A stretch of DNA of 12,566 nt from Acidobacteriota bacterium (GTDB lineage: Bacteria > Acidobacteriota > Terriglobia > Bryobacterales > JACQDG01): NCBI GenBank assembly GCA_016201185.1, contig JACQDG010000402.1, forward strand, positions 1-12,566, given 5' to 3'. Position 1 is the first letter of the stretch. Each line of letters opens with the position of its first letter. A model generated the notes under the pieces. That model searched no databases. It was not told the origin of the DNA and saw only the letters and a list, made by a program, of their open reading frames with translations. Position numbers and translations under genes: made by a program. This document shows positions 4,779-11,677 of the stretch, in pieces.

Positions 4779-6554
4779 GTGAACAATACTGCCAACCCCG
4801 AAGTGGATCTCAAAAAAGTCTACGATGCCGTCGTGGTAGGCTCGGGGGCGGCTGGCGGCATGGCGGCGCACGTGCTGACCTCTCACGGGATGAAGGTCCT
4901 GTTGCTCGAGGCGGGCCCGAGGCTCAACATCGACCGCGAATTGAAATCGATGGAGTGGCCTTACGAGCACCCACGCCGGGGCGACATGCCGGCGGGATCG
5001 CACGCCCTGACCGCCAGGGAATACAGAATCCTCTCGCCACCCTACGCCCAGCGCATCCGCGCCGCCCACGTGTATTCCTACGCCCAGGGATGGAACGGCG
5101 CTGACTATAGAAAGAACATCGTTGTCGACGAGCGCGACCACCCCTACACCGGCACCCGCTACGCCTGGGTGCGGGCCCGCTGCCTGGGCGGCAAGACAAA
5201 CATCTGGGGCCGGCTGGCGCTGCGCCTGTCCGATTACGACTTCAAGGCTAAGAGCCGCGACGGCTACGGTGAGGACTGGCCCATCTCCTACGCCGATATC
5301 GCCCCTTATTACGACAAGGTGGATCTGTATCTCGGCATTAGCGGCGTGAAGGAAAATCTGCCGTATCTGCCGGACAGCATCTTCCAGCGGCCCACCAAGC
5401 TGAACGCGGCCGAGGTGCGCCTGCGCAGCGCGCTGGCCAAGATGGGGCGGACGCTAACGCCCTACCGCGCCGGCGTCACAACGGACGGGCTGAAGCACAA
5501 CAAGTACCGCACGCGCTGTTACGGCCGGGGGGCCTGCGAGCGCAAAGGGGGTTGCGACATTCACGCCGCCTTCGATTCCCCCACCGGACTCATCTACCCG
5601 GCCATGGACACGGGAAATCTAACCCTGCGCGCCGGCGCCGTCGCTTACCAGGTGCTGGTGGACAAGAGCACGGGGAAGGCGAGCGGCGTAGCTTTCATCG
5701 ATTCGGACACCAAAAAGCAGTACGAGGCGAAGGCTAAAGTTGTGGTGCTGGCAGCTTCCACGCTCGAATCGGCGCGAATCTTGCTACTGTCCAAATCGAG
5801 CCTGCACCCCAACGGGATCGGGAACTCGAGCGGCCATGTGGGCCACAACTTCTGTGAGCACCTGATGGGACCAGGCGTGACCGGGCTGGCCAAGGACCTG
5901 GTGGGCAAGCCGCGAACGCTCGACGACGGGCGGCCCGGCGGCTTCTACGTGGCGCGTTTTCGCAATCTCTCCGAGCGCCACCCGAATTTCATCCGCGGCT
6001 ACGGCTTTGAGGGAAGCAGCGGGGCCACGATGTATACCGGCCACGCGCTCTCTACGCCCGGCTTCGGCGCCGCTTACAAGAAAAGGGTACGGCAGGAGGC
6101 CGGGGCCTTCATCAACATGGGCGGGTTCGGCGAGGTGCTGCCGCGTTATGAAAGCTACGTGGACATCGACCCCGAGGTAAAAGACCGCTGGGGCATACCG
6201 GTTTTGCGGTTCCACTATCACTTCGGCGACAACGAAAGAATGATGGCCGAGGACATTGCCCAGACCGCTCAGGAAATGTTTGAGGCGGCGGGCATCGAAA
6301 TCATTAGCGTCAATCGCGAAGCCGACACCGAAGGCTGGTCCATCCACGAACTGGGCACGGCGCGCATGGGCACGGACCCGAAGACCTCGGTGCTCAACCA
6401 GTTCCAACGGTCTCACGACGTAAAGAACTTATTTGTGGTGGACGGCTCGAGCCACGTCAGCGCCTCCTGCCAGAACCCGACCTGGACGATCATGGCCCTG
6501 GCCTGGCGGTCGTGCGACTACCTGGCCGACCAATTTCAGAAAGGAAACATCTGA
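4779..6554 (+). CDS. GMC-family FAD-dependent oxidoreductase (sugar/alcohol dehydrogenase large subunit)
   Basis: This flavoprotein probably oxidises a sugar, sugar acid or polyol. From GTG 4779 it has 591 residues. The Rossmann FAD motif VVVGSGAAGG (Gly21, Gly23, Gly26) opens the protein, followed by LLLEAGPRLN. Next come CLGGKTNIWGRLALRLS, a cysteine-rich stretch CYGRGACERKGGC (Cys247, 253, 259), and the GMC C-terminal domain with HELGTARMGTDP (His523) and VDGSSHVSASCQNPTWTIMA (Asn566), the His/Asn catalytic pair. The start is uncertain: TTG 4743 is in frame but adds a non-conserved 12 residues, and neither start has a Shine-Dalgarno. There is no signal peptide; export probably depends on the Tat signal of the next gene, whose ATG overlaps this stop by one base. 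The two belong together as in gluconate and fructose dehydrogenases. Confidence 0.92.
   Translation: MNNTANPEVDLKKVYDAVVVGSGAAGGMAAHVLTSHGMKVLLLEAGPRLNIDRELKSMEWPYEHPRRGDMPAGSHALTAREYRILSPPYAQRIRAAHVYSYAQGWNGADYRKNIVVDERDHPYTGTRYAWVRARCLGGKTNIWGRLALRLSDYDFKAKSRDGYGEDWPISYADIAPYYDKVDLYLGISGVKENLPYLPDSIFQRPTKLNAAEVRLRSALAKMGRTLTPYRAGVTTDGLKHNKYRTRCYGRGACERKGGCDIHAAFDSPTGLIYPAMDTGNLTLRAGAVAYQVLVDKSTGKASGVAFIDSDTKKQYEAKAKVVVLAASTLESARILLLSKSSLHPNGIGNSSGHVGHNFCEHLMGPGVTGLAKDLVGKPRTLDDGRPGGFYVARFRNLSERHPNFIRGYGFEGSSGATMYTGHALSTPGFGAAYKKRVRQEAGAFINMGGFGEVLPRYESYVDIDPEVKDRWGIPVLRFHYHFGDNERMMAEDIAQTAQEMFEAAGIEIISVNREADTEGWSIHELGTARMGTDPKTSVLNQFQRSHDVKNLFVVDGSSHVSASCQNPTWTIMALAWRSCDYLADQFQKGNI
6541..6545 (+). 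promoter_or_regulatory. ribosome binding site of the Tat-signal small subunit
   Basis: AAGGA inside the last codons of the GMC gene ends eight bases before ATG 6554. It supports this start over an upstream in-frame start at 6512, which would place extra residues before the Tat motif. Confidence 0.65.
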
Positions 6555-7078
6555 TGGCTGAACATACCCGGCGCGACGTTCTCAAGATCACTGCGGGCGC
6601 CGCCGTCTCGGCGCCGCTCCTCGCCGGCCCAGCCCCGCCCTCCGAGGGACCGCAGTTCTTCACGGCGGAGGAGTTTCAACTGGTAGATGAGTTAACCGAG
6701 ATGATCATCCCGGCCGACGAGCATTCGCCCGGGGCGCGAGCCGCGCAGGTGGCCGCCTACATCGACAAGCGGCTGGCCGAAACCGTGGAGCCGGAGCCGA
6801 AGCAGTTGTGGAAGGAGGGGCTGAAGCTGATGGACGCCCTCTCCGTGCAGATGAACGGTCGGCGGTTTATGGAGGCTGCTGCCGACGAGCGCCTGGCGGT
6901 GCTGTCGCGCGCTGCCGAAAATGAGTTTACCCCGCACACTCCGGAAGAGCGCTTCTTTAGGGTGCTCAAGGCCCGCACCGTCCGCGCCTATTACACTTCC
7001 AAAATCGGCATCCATGCCGAGATGGAATACAAAGGCAATACCTACCTGAAGGAGTTCGCCGGCCATCCCGCCGAGTAA
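6554..7078 (+). CDS. gluconate 2-dehydrogenase subunit 3 family protein with Tat signal
   Basis: The 174-residue product begins with a twin-arginine signal, HTRRDVLKITAGAAVSAPLLAG (Arg6-Arg7, hydrophobic core to about residue 25). The body has the subunit-3 family pattern: FFTAEEFQLVDELTEMIIPAD near the start, SPGARAAQVAAYIDKRLAE, a helical middle, and a C-terminal FFRVLKARTVRAYYTSKIGI. In characterised gluconate and fructose dehydrogenases this small subunit binds the GMC subunit and carries it folded through the Tat pore. The TGATG junction with the GMC gene implies coupled 1:1 translation. The third usual partner, a multihaem cytochrome c, is not next to it: a kinase gene follows after 66 bases. 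Confidence 0.88.
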   Translation: MAEHTRRDVLKITAGAAVSAPLLAGPAPPSEGPQFFTAEEFQLVDELTEMIIPADEHSPGARAAQVAAYIDKRLAETVEPEPKQLWKEGLKLMDALSVQMNGRRFMEAAADERLAVLSRAAENEFTPHTPEERFFRVLKARTVRAYYTSKIGIHAEMEYKGNTYLKEFAGHPAE

Positions 7079-7118
7079 GCTCCTCGGTCCCCGCGCTTCG
7101 TCACTTGACGCCATCCTG

Positions 7119-7124
7119 TATACT
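7119..7124 (+). promoter_or_regulatory. possible -10 element of the kinase gene
   Basis: TATACT (five of six consensus) lies 20 bases before ATG 7145 in the 66-base gap after the small-subunit gene. A TTGACG at 7105-7110 is only eight bases away, too close to act as its -35; the 16-17 base position has only TTCGTC-like sequence. A separate promoter for the kinase is plausible but unproven. Confidence 0.35.
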
Positions 7125-7133
7125 GGCACTACT

Positions 7134-7137
7134 GGAG
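7134..7137 (+). promoter_or_regulatory. ribosome binding site deciding the kinase start
   Basis: GGAG ends seven bases before ATG 7145 but only one base before the in-frame GTG 7139, so ATG 7145 is the better start. The resulting N-terminus MPLAAGTCLGPYEI is typical of this kinase family. Confidence 0.65.
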
Positions 7138-7144
7138 TGTGGCT

Positions 7145-9844
7145 ATGCCGCTGGCGGCGGGGACTTGCCTGGGGCCGTATGAAATCGCCGGCCTCCTGGG
7201 GGCCGGGGGGATGGGCGAGGTGTACCGCGCGAAGGACACGCGGCCCGGGCTCGGGCGGGAGGTTGCGGTCAAGGTCCTGCCGGCGGCTTTCTCGAAAGAC
7301 CCCGATCGGCTGCGGCGCTTCGAGCAGGAGACCCGCGCCGCCGGCGCGCTGAACCACCCCAATATTCTGACGATTTACGATGTCGGCACGCACGACGGCG
7401 GGCCGTATCTCGTTTCGGAGCTACTGGAAGGAGAGACGCTGCGGGAGCGGTTGCGGGGTCCGGCTCTTCCTCTCAACAAGGTCCTCGACTACGCCGCGCA
7501 GACGGCGAGCGGGCTGGCTGCGGCTCACGAGAAGGGCATCGTCCACCGCGACCTGAAGCCGGAGAATCTGTTCATCACCAGAGGCGGCCGGATGAAGATC
7601 CTCGACTTTGGGCTGGCGAAGCTCACGCAGCCAGACCCGGCTCAGGATCAGGCCAATCTTTCAACCGAGACGGCCTGGACCGAAGAGGGAGCGATCCTGG
7701 GCACAGTGGGCTACATGTCGCCGGAGCAGGCGGGCGCGCGGCCTGCCGACTTTCGAGCCGACCAGTTTTCTTTCGGGGTGATCCTATACGAAATGGTAAC
7801 GGGCAAGCGCGCCTTCGCCCGCGACACCGCCGCCCAGACGCTAAGCGCCATCATCACCCAGGACCCGGAGCCGATCAGCACGCTCCATCCGCAGACACCC
7901 GCGCCTTTTCGCTGGCTGATTGAACGCTGCCTGGCGAAAGACCCGAAGGAGCGCTATGGGTCAACCTCCGACCTGGGGCGGGACCTGGGGAATATTGGAA
8001 AACATCTGGCCGAGCTGCGGACTCCCGAGTCGCGGCCAGCGGCAGAGGCTGTTGCGCAGCCACACGGGTCCCGGCGTGTGGTTCTCGCGGCGGGCGTGGG
8101 GGCGGCGGCTTTGGCGGGAGCAGTAGCCCTCGGGTGGTGGATCCACAATAGCCGGACACCAGCGGCGCCCCCCACGCTGCAGACCCTTACTTTTTCGGGC
8201 CGCGACTGGCATCCCGCTGCTTCCCCGGACGGCCGGTTGATCGCGTTTGTCTCCGACCGAGACAGCCGAGACCTGCGCACGCGAGTGTGGTTGAAGGACC
8301 TCGTCAGCGGGAACGAGGTGGCGATTGCCTCGAGTGGCCCAGACAATTTTCCCCGCTTTTCCCCGGACAGCGCCTCGATTCTTTTTACGCGGCGGGAGGG
8401 CTCAGACTTTTCGCTCTTGTCGCTCTACCGGGTGGCGACCGTGGGCGGGGAACCGCGAAAGTTGGTTGGCGACGTGGCGTTTGGGGGCGGTGATTGGTCG
8501 CCGGATGGCCGCCAGATCGTCTTCGTACGGGGGAAAACCAAAGGGGGAAAGGTTAGCTCGGCTATCAGTATTGTTGGGGCTAACGGCGAGGGCGAGCGGG
8601 AGATCGCAGGGTTTGACTACGTCACTCTCATGTGCCCACGTTGGTCTCCCGACGGCCGGACCATCGCTGCGAGCGAACTGCCAGGGCTAGGAAATAAGCC
8701 GTCCATTTTTCTCATCAGCGCCAACGGAGAGGAAAGACGCTCGGTGGAAACTGCCCACGGAGGCAATATTTCCTGTGTTGCCTGGACCGGGGCAGATCAG
8801 GTTGTCTATTCCCAAGTCGAGTCCACACACATATTTGGGGGAGGGGTGGGTTCAGGAATTGTTCGCCAAAACCTCAAGTCCGGATCTTTTGACACAGTTT
8901 TCCGAAGCGCACAATCCGCTGATGTCCTGGACGTATTGAGCGCAGGGCGGATTGTCTTTGGCGCAGAGTCGGGTGGGCACAATCTGCGAGAACTGGTCTT
9001 AAGCCGGGCCGGCCCGCCAGAGTATCGGTGGCTCACACGCGGCGGCAGCCAGGACTGGCAGCCGGTTTACTCGCCCGATGGAGAATGGGTGATGTTCAGC
9101 TCCAATCGGGCCGGGAACCTGGATCTCTGGGCGATATCGACCAAAGGCGGCGCCTTGCGGCGTATTACGGACGATCCCAAAGATGACTTGGACCCTGCTT
9201 TCAGCGCGGACGCCAGGAAGATCCTGTGGAGCTCAAACCGCAGCGGAGCGTATGAGGTCTGGATGTCGGAGGCAGACGGCAGCGCCGCCCGGCGGGTGAG
9301 CAACGATGGCAACGCGCGGAACCCGGTAGCCACCCCGGACCTCGGCTGGATTATTTACTGGACTACCAATCCGGCCAAGCAAGGCCTCTGGAAGATCCGC
9401 CCTGACGGCACCCAGGCCACACGCCTGGCGGCCGGGAAAGTGACCGAGATAGAAATTTCCCCGGATGGGCAATATGCTGCCTACGCTGAGCAGGCGGTCG
9501 TGCGGGTGGTGCGAATTGCGGACGGGGCCACCGTCCCATTTGAAATCAATGGGGCAAGTCGGCATCGCTGGATGCCGGGCCCACAGGGCGCCCCACGCGC
9601 CATCGCCTTCGTAGCTCGTGACGAGAAAGGCGTATTGGGCGTCTACGTGCAGGATTTCATTCCGGAGCGGAACACCAGCAAGACCCGGCGGCCCTTGGGC
9701 GGCTTTGACCGTGAGTTTCCTACCGAAACGTTTGCCATTTCGCCCGATGGCTCGCGCATGGTTGTTTCCAGCAGGGATGACCAGTCGAGCGTGATGCTGG
9801 CGGAGAACATCCCGGGCATCTCCCCGCCCCGCCGTGGGCGGTAA
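7145..9844 (+). CDS. transmembrane PknB-type Ser/Thr protein kinase with C-terminal TolB/PD40 propeller
   Basis: An 899-residue receptor-like kinase. The cytoplasmic kinase domain (about 10-280) has the glycine loop GLLGAGGMGEVYRA, Lys43 in VAVKVL, the Glu of FEQETRAAGALNHPNI, the catalytic loop HRDLKPEN (His134, Asp136), DFG at 154-156, GTVGYMSPEQA and DQFSFGVILYEM, so it should be active. One membrane helix follows (about 312-335, VVLAAGVGAAALAGAVALGW). The outer part (about 359-875) contains nine PD40-like motifs of the form xSPDGxxIxF, for example FSPDSASILF, WSPDGRQIVF, YSPDGEWVMFSSNRAGNLDL and ISPDGSRMVV, predicting a TolB-like beta-propeller in the periplasm. It may sense a ligand or protein there. 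Such kinases are strongly expanded in Acidobacteriota. The gene stands alone and ends 34 bases from the convergent lpxD. Confidence 0.94.
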   Translation: MPLAAGTCLGPYEIAGLLGAGGMGEVYRAKDTRPGLGREVAVKVLPAAFSKDPDRLRRFEQETRAAGALNHPNILTIYDVGTHDGGPYLVSELLEGETLRERLRGPALPLNKVLDYAAQTASGLAAAHEKGIVHRDLKPENLFITRGGRMKILDFGLAKLTQPDPAQDQANLSTETAWTEEGAILGTVGYMSPEQAGARPADFRADQFSFGVILYEMVTGKRAFARDTAAQTLSAIITQDPEPISTLHPQTPAPFRWLIERCLAKDPKERYGSTSDLGRDLGNIGKHLAELRTPESRPAAEAVAQPHGSRRVVLAAGVGAAALAGAVALGWWIHNSRTPAAPPTLQTLTFSGRDWHPAASPDGRLIAFVSDRDSRDLRTRVWLKDLVSGNEVAIASSGPDNFPRFSPDSASILFTRREGSDFSLLSLYRVATVGGEPRKLVGDVAFGGGDWSPDGRQIVFVRGKTKGGKVSSAISIVGANGEGEREIAGFDYVTLMCPRWSPDGRTIAASELPGLGNKPSIFLISANGEERRSVETAHGGNISCVAWTGADQVVYSQVESTHIFGGGVGSGIVRQNLKSGSFDTVFRSAQSADVLDVLSAGRIVFGAESGGHNLRELVLSRAGPPEYRWLTRGGSQDWQPVYSPDGEWVMFSSNRAGNLDLWAISTKGGALRRITDDPKDDLDPAFSADARKILWSSNRSGAYEVWMSEADGSAARRVSNDGNARNPVATPDLGWIIYWTTNPAKQGLWKIRPDGTQATRLAAGKVTEIEISPDGQYAAYAEQAVVRVVRIADGATVPFEINGASRHRWMPGPQGAPRAIAFVARDEKGVLGVYVQDFIPERNTSKTRRPLGGFDREFPTETFAISPDGSRMVVSSRDDQSSVMLAENIPGISPPRRGR

Positions 9845-9878
9845 GAGGACTGAAGCGCAACTCGGCTGGCCCTGCCGC

Positions 9879-10886
9879 TTACTTCTTGCGTTCCGCTGCC
9901 AGATTGCGGACCGCGCGCTGCAGCTCGGGCAGGCGCTGGAAGACGGCCGTCGAGCGAAGCCATTCCCGGTTGTCGAAGGCCGGCGAGCCGGAGATCTTCT
10001 GCCCGGCCAGGACGTCATGGCCTACGCCGCTCTGGGCGGTGACCTGCACGTCGTCGCCGATGTGGAGGTGATTGATGATGCCAACCTGGCCCGCGAGCAC
10101 GACGTTATTGCCCAACACGGTGCTGCCGGCGATGCCCGTCTGGGCGCAGATGATGGCGTTCTGGCCGACGCGGCAGGCGTGACCGATCTGCACCAGGTTG
10201 TCGATCTTCGAGCCGCAGCCGATACGGGTCTCGCCCACGGCGGCGCGGTCGATGCAGGCGTGCGCCTGGATTTCCACGTCGTCCTCGATGGTCACGATGC
10301 CGGCCTGGACGATCTTGTGGTGGGTGCCGTCCCCGCGGCGGGCGAAACCGTAGCCATCCGAGCCGATGATGGCGCCGTTCTGGAGAATGACACGGTCGCC
10401 GATGCGGCAGAACTCCCGTACCACGGCATGGGAATGGGCGCAGAAATCGTCGCCGATGGTCACCCCTTCGTAAAGGGTCACGTGAGCGTGGAGGACGGCC
10501 CGGCGGCCAATGCGAACTCTATCTCCTATCACAACATACGGACCGATGCTCGCTCCTTCGCCCAGTTCGGCCGTCGAGGCGATCACGGCAGTGGGGTGAA
10601 TGCCGGGGGCCGGCCGCGGCGGGCGGTAGAACAGCTCGAGGGCGCGGGCGAAATCCAGGTAGGGGTTTTCCGAGACCAGGGCGGGAATCCGCTGCGCGCC
10701 CGCGTCCCGGCCCACAATGATCGCCGCCGCCCGCGTCGTCTGCACTTTCGGGATGTAGCGCGGATTGGAAAGAAAGGTCAACTCCGACGGCCCTGCCTCC
10801 TCCACGCCGGCCACGCCGGTAATCTCGACCTCTCCCTCTCCCTCCAGCCGGCAGCCGAGGATTCTCGCAATCTCACTCAGTTTCAT
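9879..10886 (-). CDS. lpxD: UDP-3-O-(3-hydroxyacyl)glucosamine N-acyltransferase
   Basis: LpxD carries out the third step of lipid A synthesis, adding a hydroxyacyl chain from acyl-ACP to UDP-3-O-acylglucosamine in the cytosol. At 335 residues it matches the family. The N-terminal uridine-binding domain (about 1-95) contains GVEEAGPSELTFLSNPRY. A left-handed beta-helix of hexapeptide repeats follows (about 97-290), with NGAIIGSDGYGFA (170-182) and the catalytic block KIDNLVQIGHACRVG with His236. The C-terminus has the usual SGSPAFDNREWLRS and a terminal helix. Its ATG overlaps the stop of the prepilin peptidase gene by four bases (ATGA). It is the last gene of its operon here; the common neighbours fabZ and lpxA are absent on this side. 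Its presence implies a lipid A outer membrane. Confidence 0.95.
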   Translation of the reverse strand: MKLSEIARILGCRLEGEGEVEITGVAGVEEAGPSELTFLSNPRYIPKVQTTRAAAIIVGRDAGAQRIPALVSENPYLDFARALELFYRPPRPAPGIHPTAVIASTAELGEGASIGPYVVIGDRVRIGRRAVLHAHVTLYEGVTIGDDFCAHSHAVVREFCRIGDRVILQNGAIIGSDGYGFARRGDGTHHKIVQAGIVTIEDDVEIQAHACIDRAAVGETRIGCGSKIDNLVQIGHACRVGQNAIICAQTGIAGSTVLGNNVVLAGQVGIINHLHIGDDVQVTAQSGVGHDVLAGQKISGSPAFDNREWLRSTAVFQRLPELQRAVRNLAAERKK

Positions 10887-11677
10887 GTCTCACTTCCCCA
10901 CACGGCCAAAACGATCGAAGAGAAGGCCAGAAAAGTGCCGAAGGGCAGTTCGTAGGCCAGGCCCTTGCGGAACAGGAGGATGAAGAGCAGCCCCAGCACG
11001 GTCCCCGCGATGGAGGCCAGGATCACCGCAAGAAAGGCCTGCCTCAAGCCCAGGAACGCTCCGATCATGGCCATCATTTTCACATCGCCCAGCCCCATGC
11101 CCTCGCGAAAACGGATGCGGTAATAAAGCTCGGCGATCAGGTAAAGAAGGCCGGCGCTCACCGTGGCAGCGAGTAATGATTCCGCGGCCGATCCGAGCCG
11201 TGGCGAAGGCCGCCAGCCCAACACACCCAAAAGCAGCGAGGCGAGGCCAGGCTGGAGCGGATGCACAAGGCTTAGGGCCAACCCTGCGCCTGCTCCTCCT
11301 AACGTCAGCTCGTCCGGCAGGAGCCTGGTCAGGAGGTCGGTCGCGCCAAGCGCCAGCATGAGGGCGACGAACAACGCCGCCTTAAGCGCTGCCATACTGA
11401 GGCCGAAGCGGGCAACAACCAGGACAAACAGGCAGCCCGTTGCCAGCTCCACCACCGGATAGAGAAACGACAGCGCGGCCTGGCAGTCGCGGCAGCGCCC
11501 GGCCAGCAGAACAAAGCTCAGCACTGGAATGTTGTCATACCACCGGATGGGTTGCCCGCAGTGCGGGCAGCGGGAACGCGGGTGGACGACTGATTCTTCT
11601 TCGGGCAACCGATGAATACATACGTTCAAGAAACTCCCGATCAGCAGGCCAAACAGGAAAGCGAGGAAGGGAATCAC
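10883..11677 (-). CDS. pilD: type IV prepilin / type II secretion prepilin leader peptidase and N-methyltransferase
   Basis: This integral membrane aspartic protease cleaves the leader of type IV prepilins and pseudopilins and methylates the new N-terminus. From GTG 11677 it has 264 residues. Visible in order: GLLIGSFLNVCIHRLP, the zinc-binding pairs CPHC (Cys37, Cys40) and CRDC (Cys62, Cys65) around IRWYDNIPVLSF, the first catalytic Asp region ATDLLTRLLPDELT (Asp114), the second GMGLGDVKMM (Asp198), and ELPFGTFLAFSSI near the end, with about seven or eight hydrophobic segments. GTG 11677 is preferred because it yields the standard N-terminus and overlaps the upstream glycosyltransferase stop as GTGA; an ATG at 11752 would add 25 unrelated residues deep in that gene. 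No pilin genes are in the window, so pilD, gspO and comC type names are interchangeable here. Confidence 0.93.
   Translation of the reverse strand: MIPFLAFLFGLLIGSFLNVCIHRLPEEESVVHPRSRCPHCGQPIRWYDNIPVLSFVLLAGRCRDCQAALSFLYPVVELATGCLFVLVVARFGLSMAALKAALFVALMLALGATDLLTRLLPDELTLGGAGAGLALSLVHPLQPGLASLLLGVLGWRPSPRLGSAAESLLAATVSAGLLYLIAELYYRIRFREGMGLGDVKMMAMIGAFLGLRQAFLAVILASIAGTVLGLLFILLFRKGLAYELPFGTFLAFSSIVLAVWGSET

Noticed and set aside
5784..6416. Minus-strand open frame of 210 codons inside the GMC gene
   Set aside because: Antisense to a well-conserved FAD enzyme; no motif.
7139..7144. GTG 7139 as the kinase start
   Set aside because: The Shine-Dalgarno is one base away, too close; ATG 7145 has proper spacing.
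6692..7393. Minus-strand open frame spanning the small subunit and kinase start
   Set aside because: It crosses two well-supported plus-strand genes and their intergenic signals; no family features.
9824..9841. Inverted repeat CCGCCC / GGGCGG with a six-base loop at the end of the kinase gene as a terminator
   Set aside because: The stem is only six base pairs, lies within the coding end, and has no T-run on either strand. GC-rich chance pairing is likely.
9834..10955. Plus-strand open frame of 373 codons opposite lpxD
   Set aside because: It mirrors the hexapeptide repeats of lpxD, which gives it a false repeated Asp/Gly look. No family resemblance or start signal.
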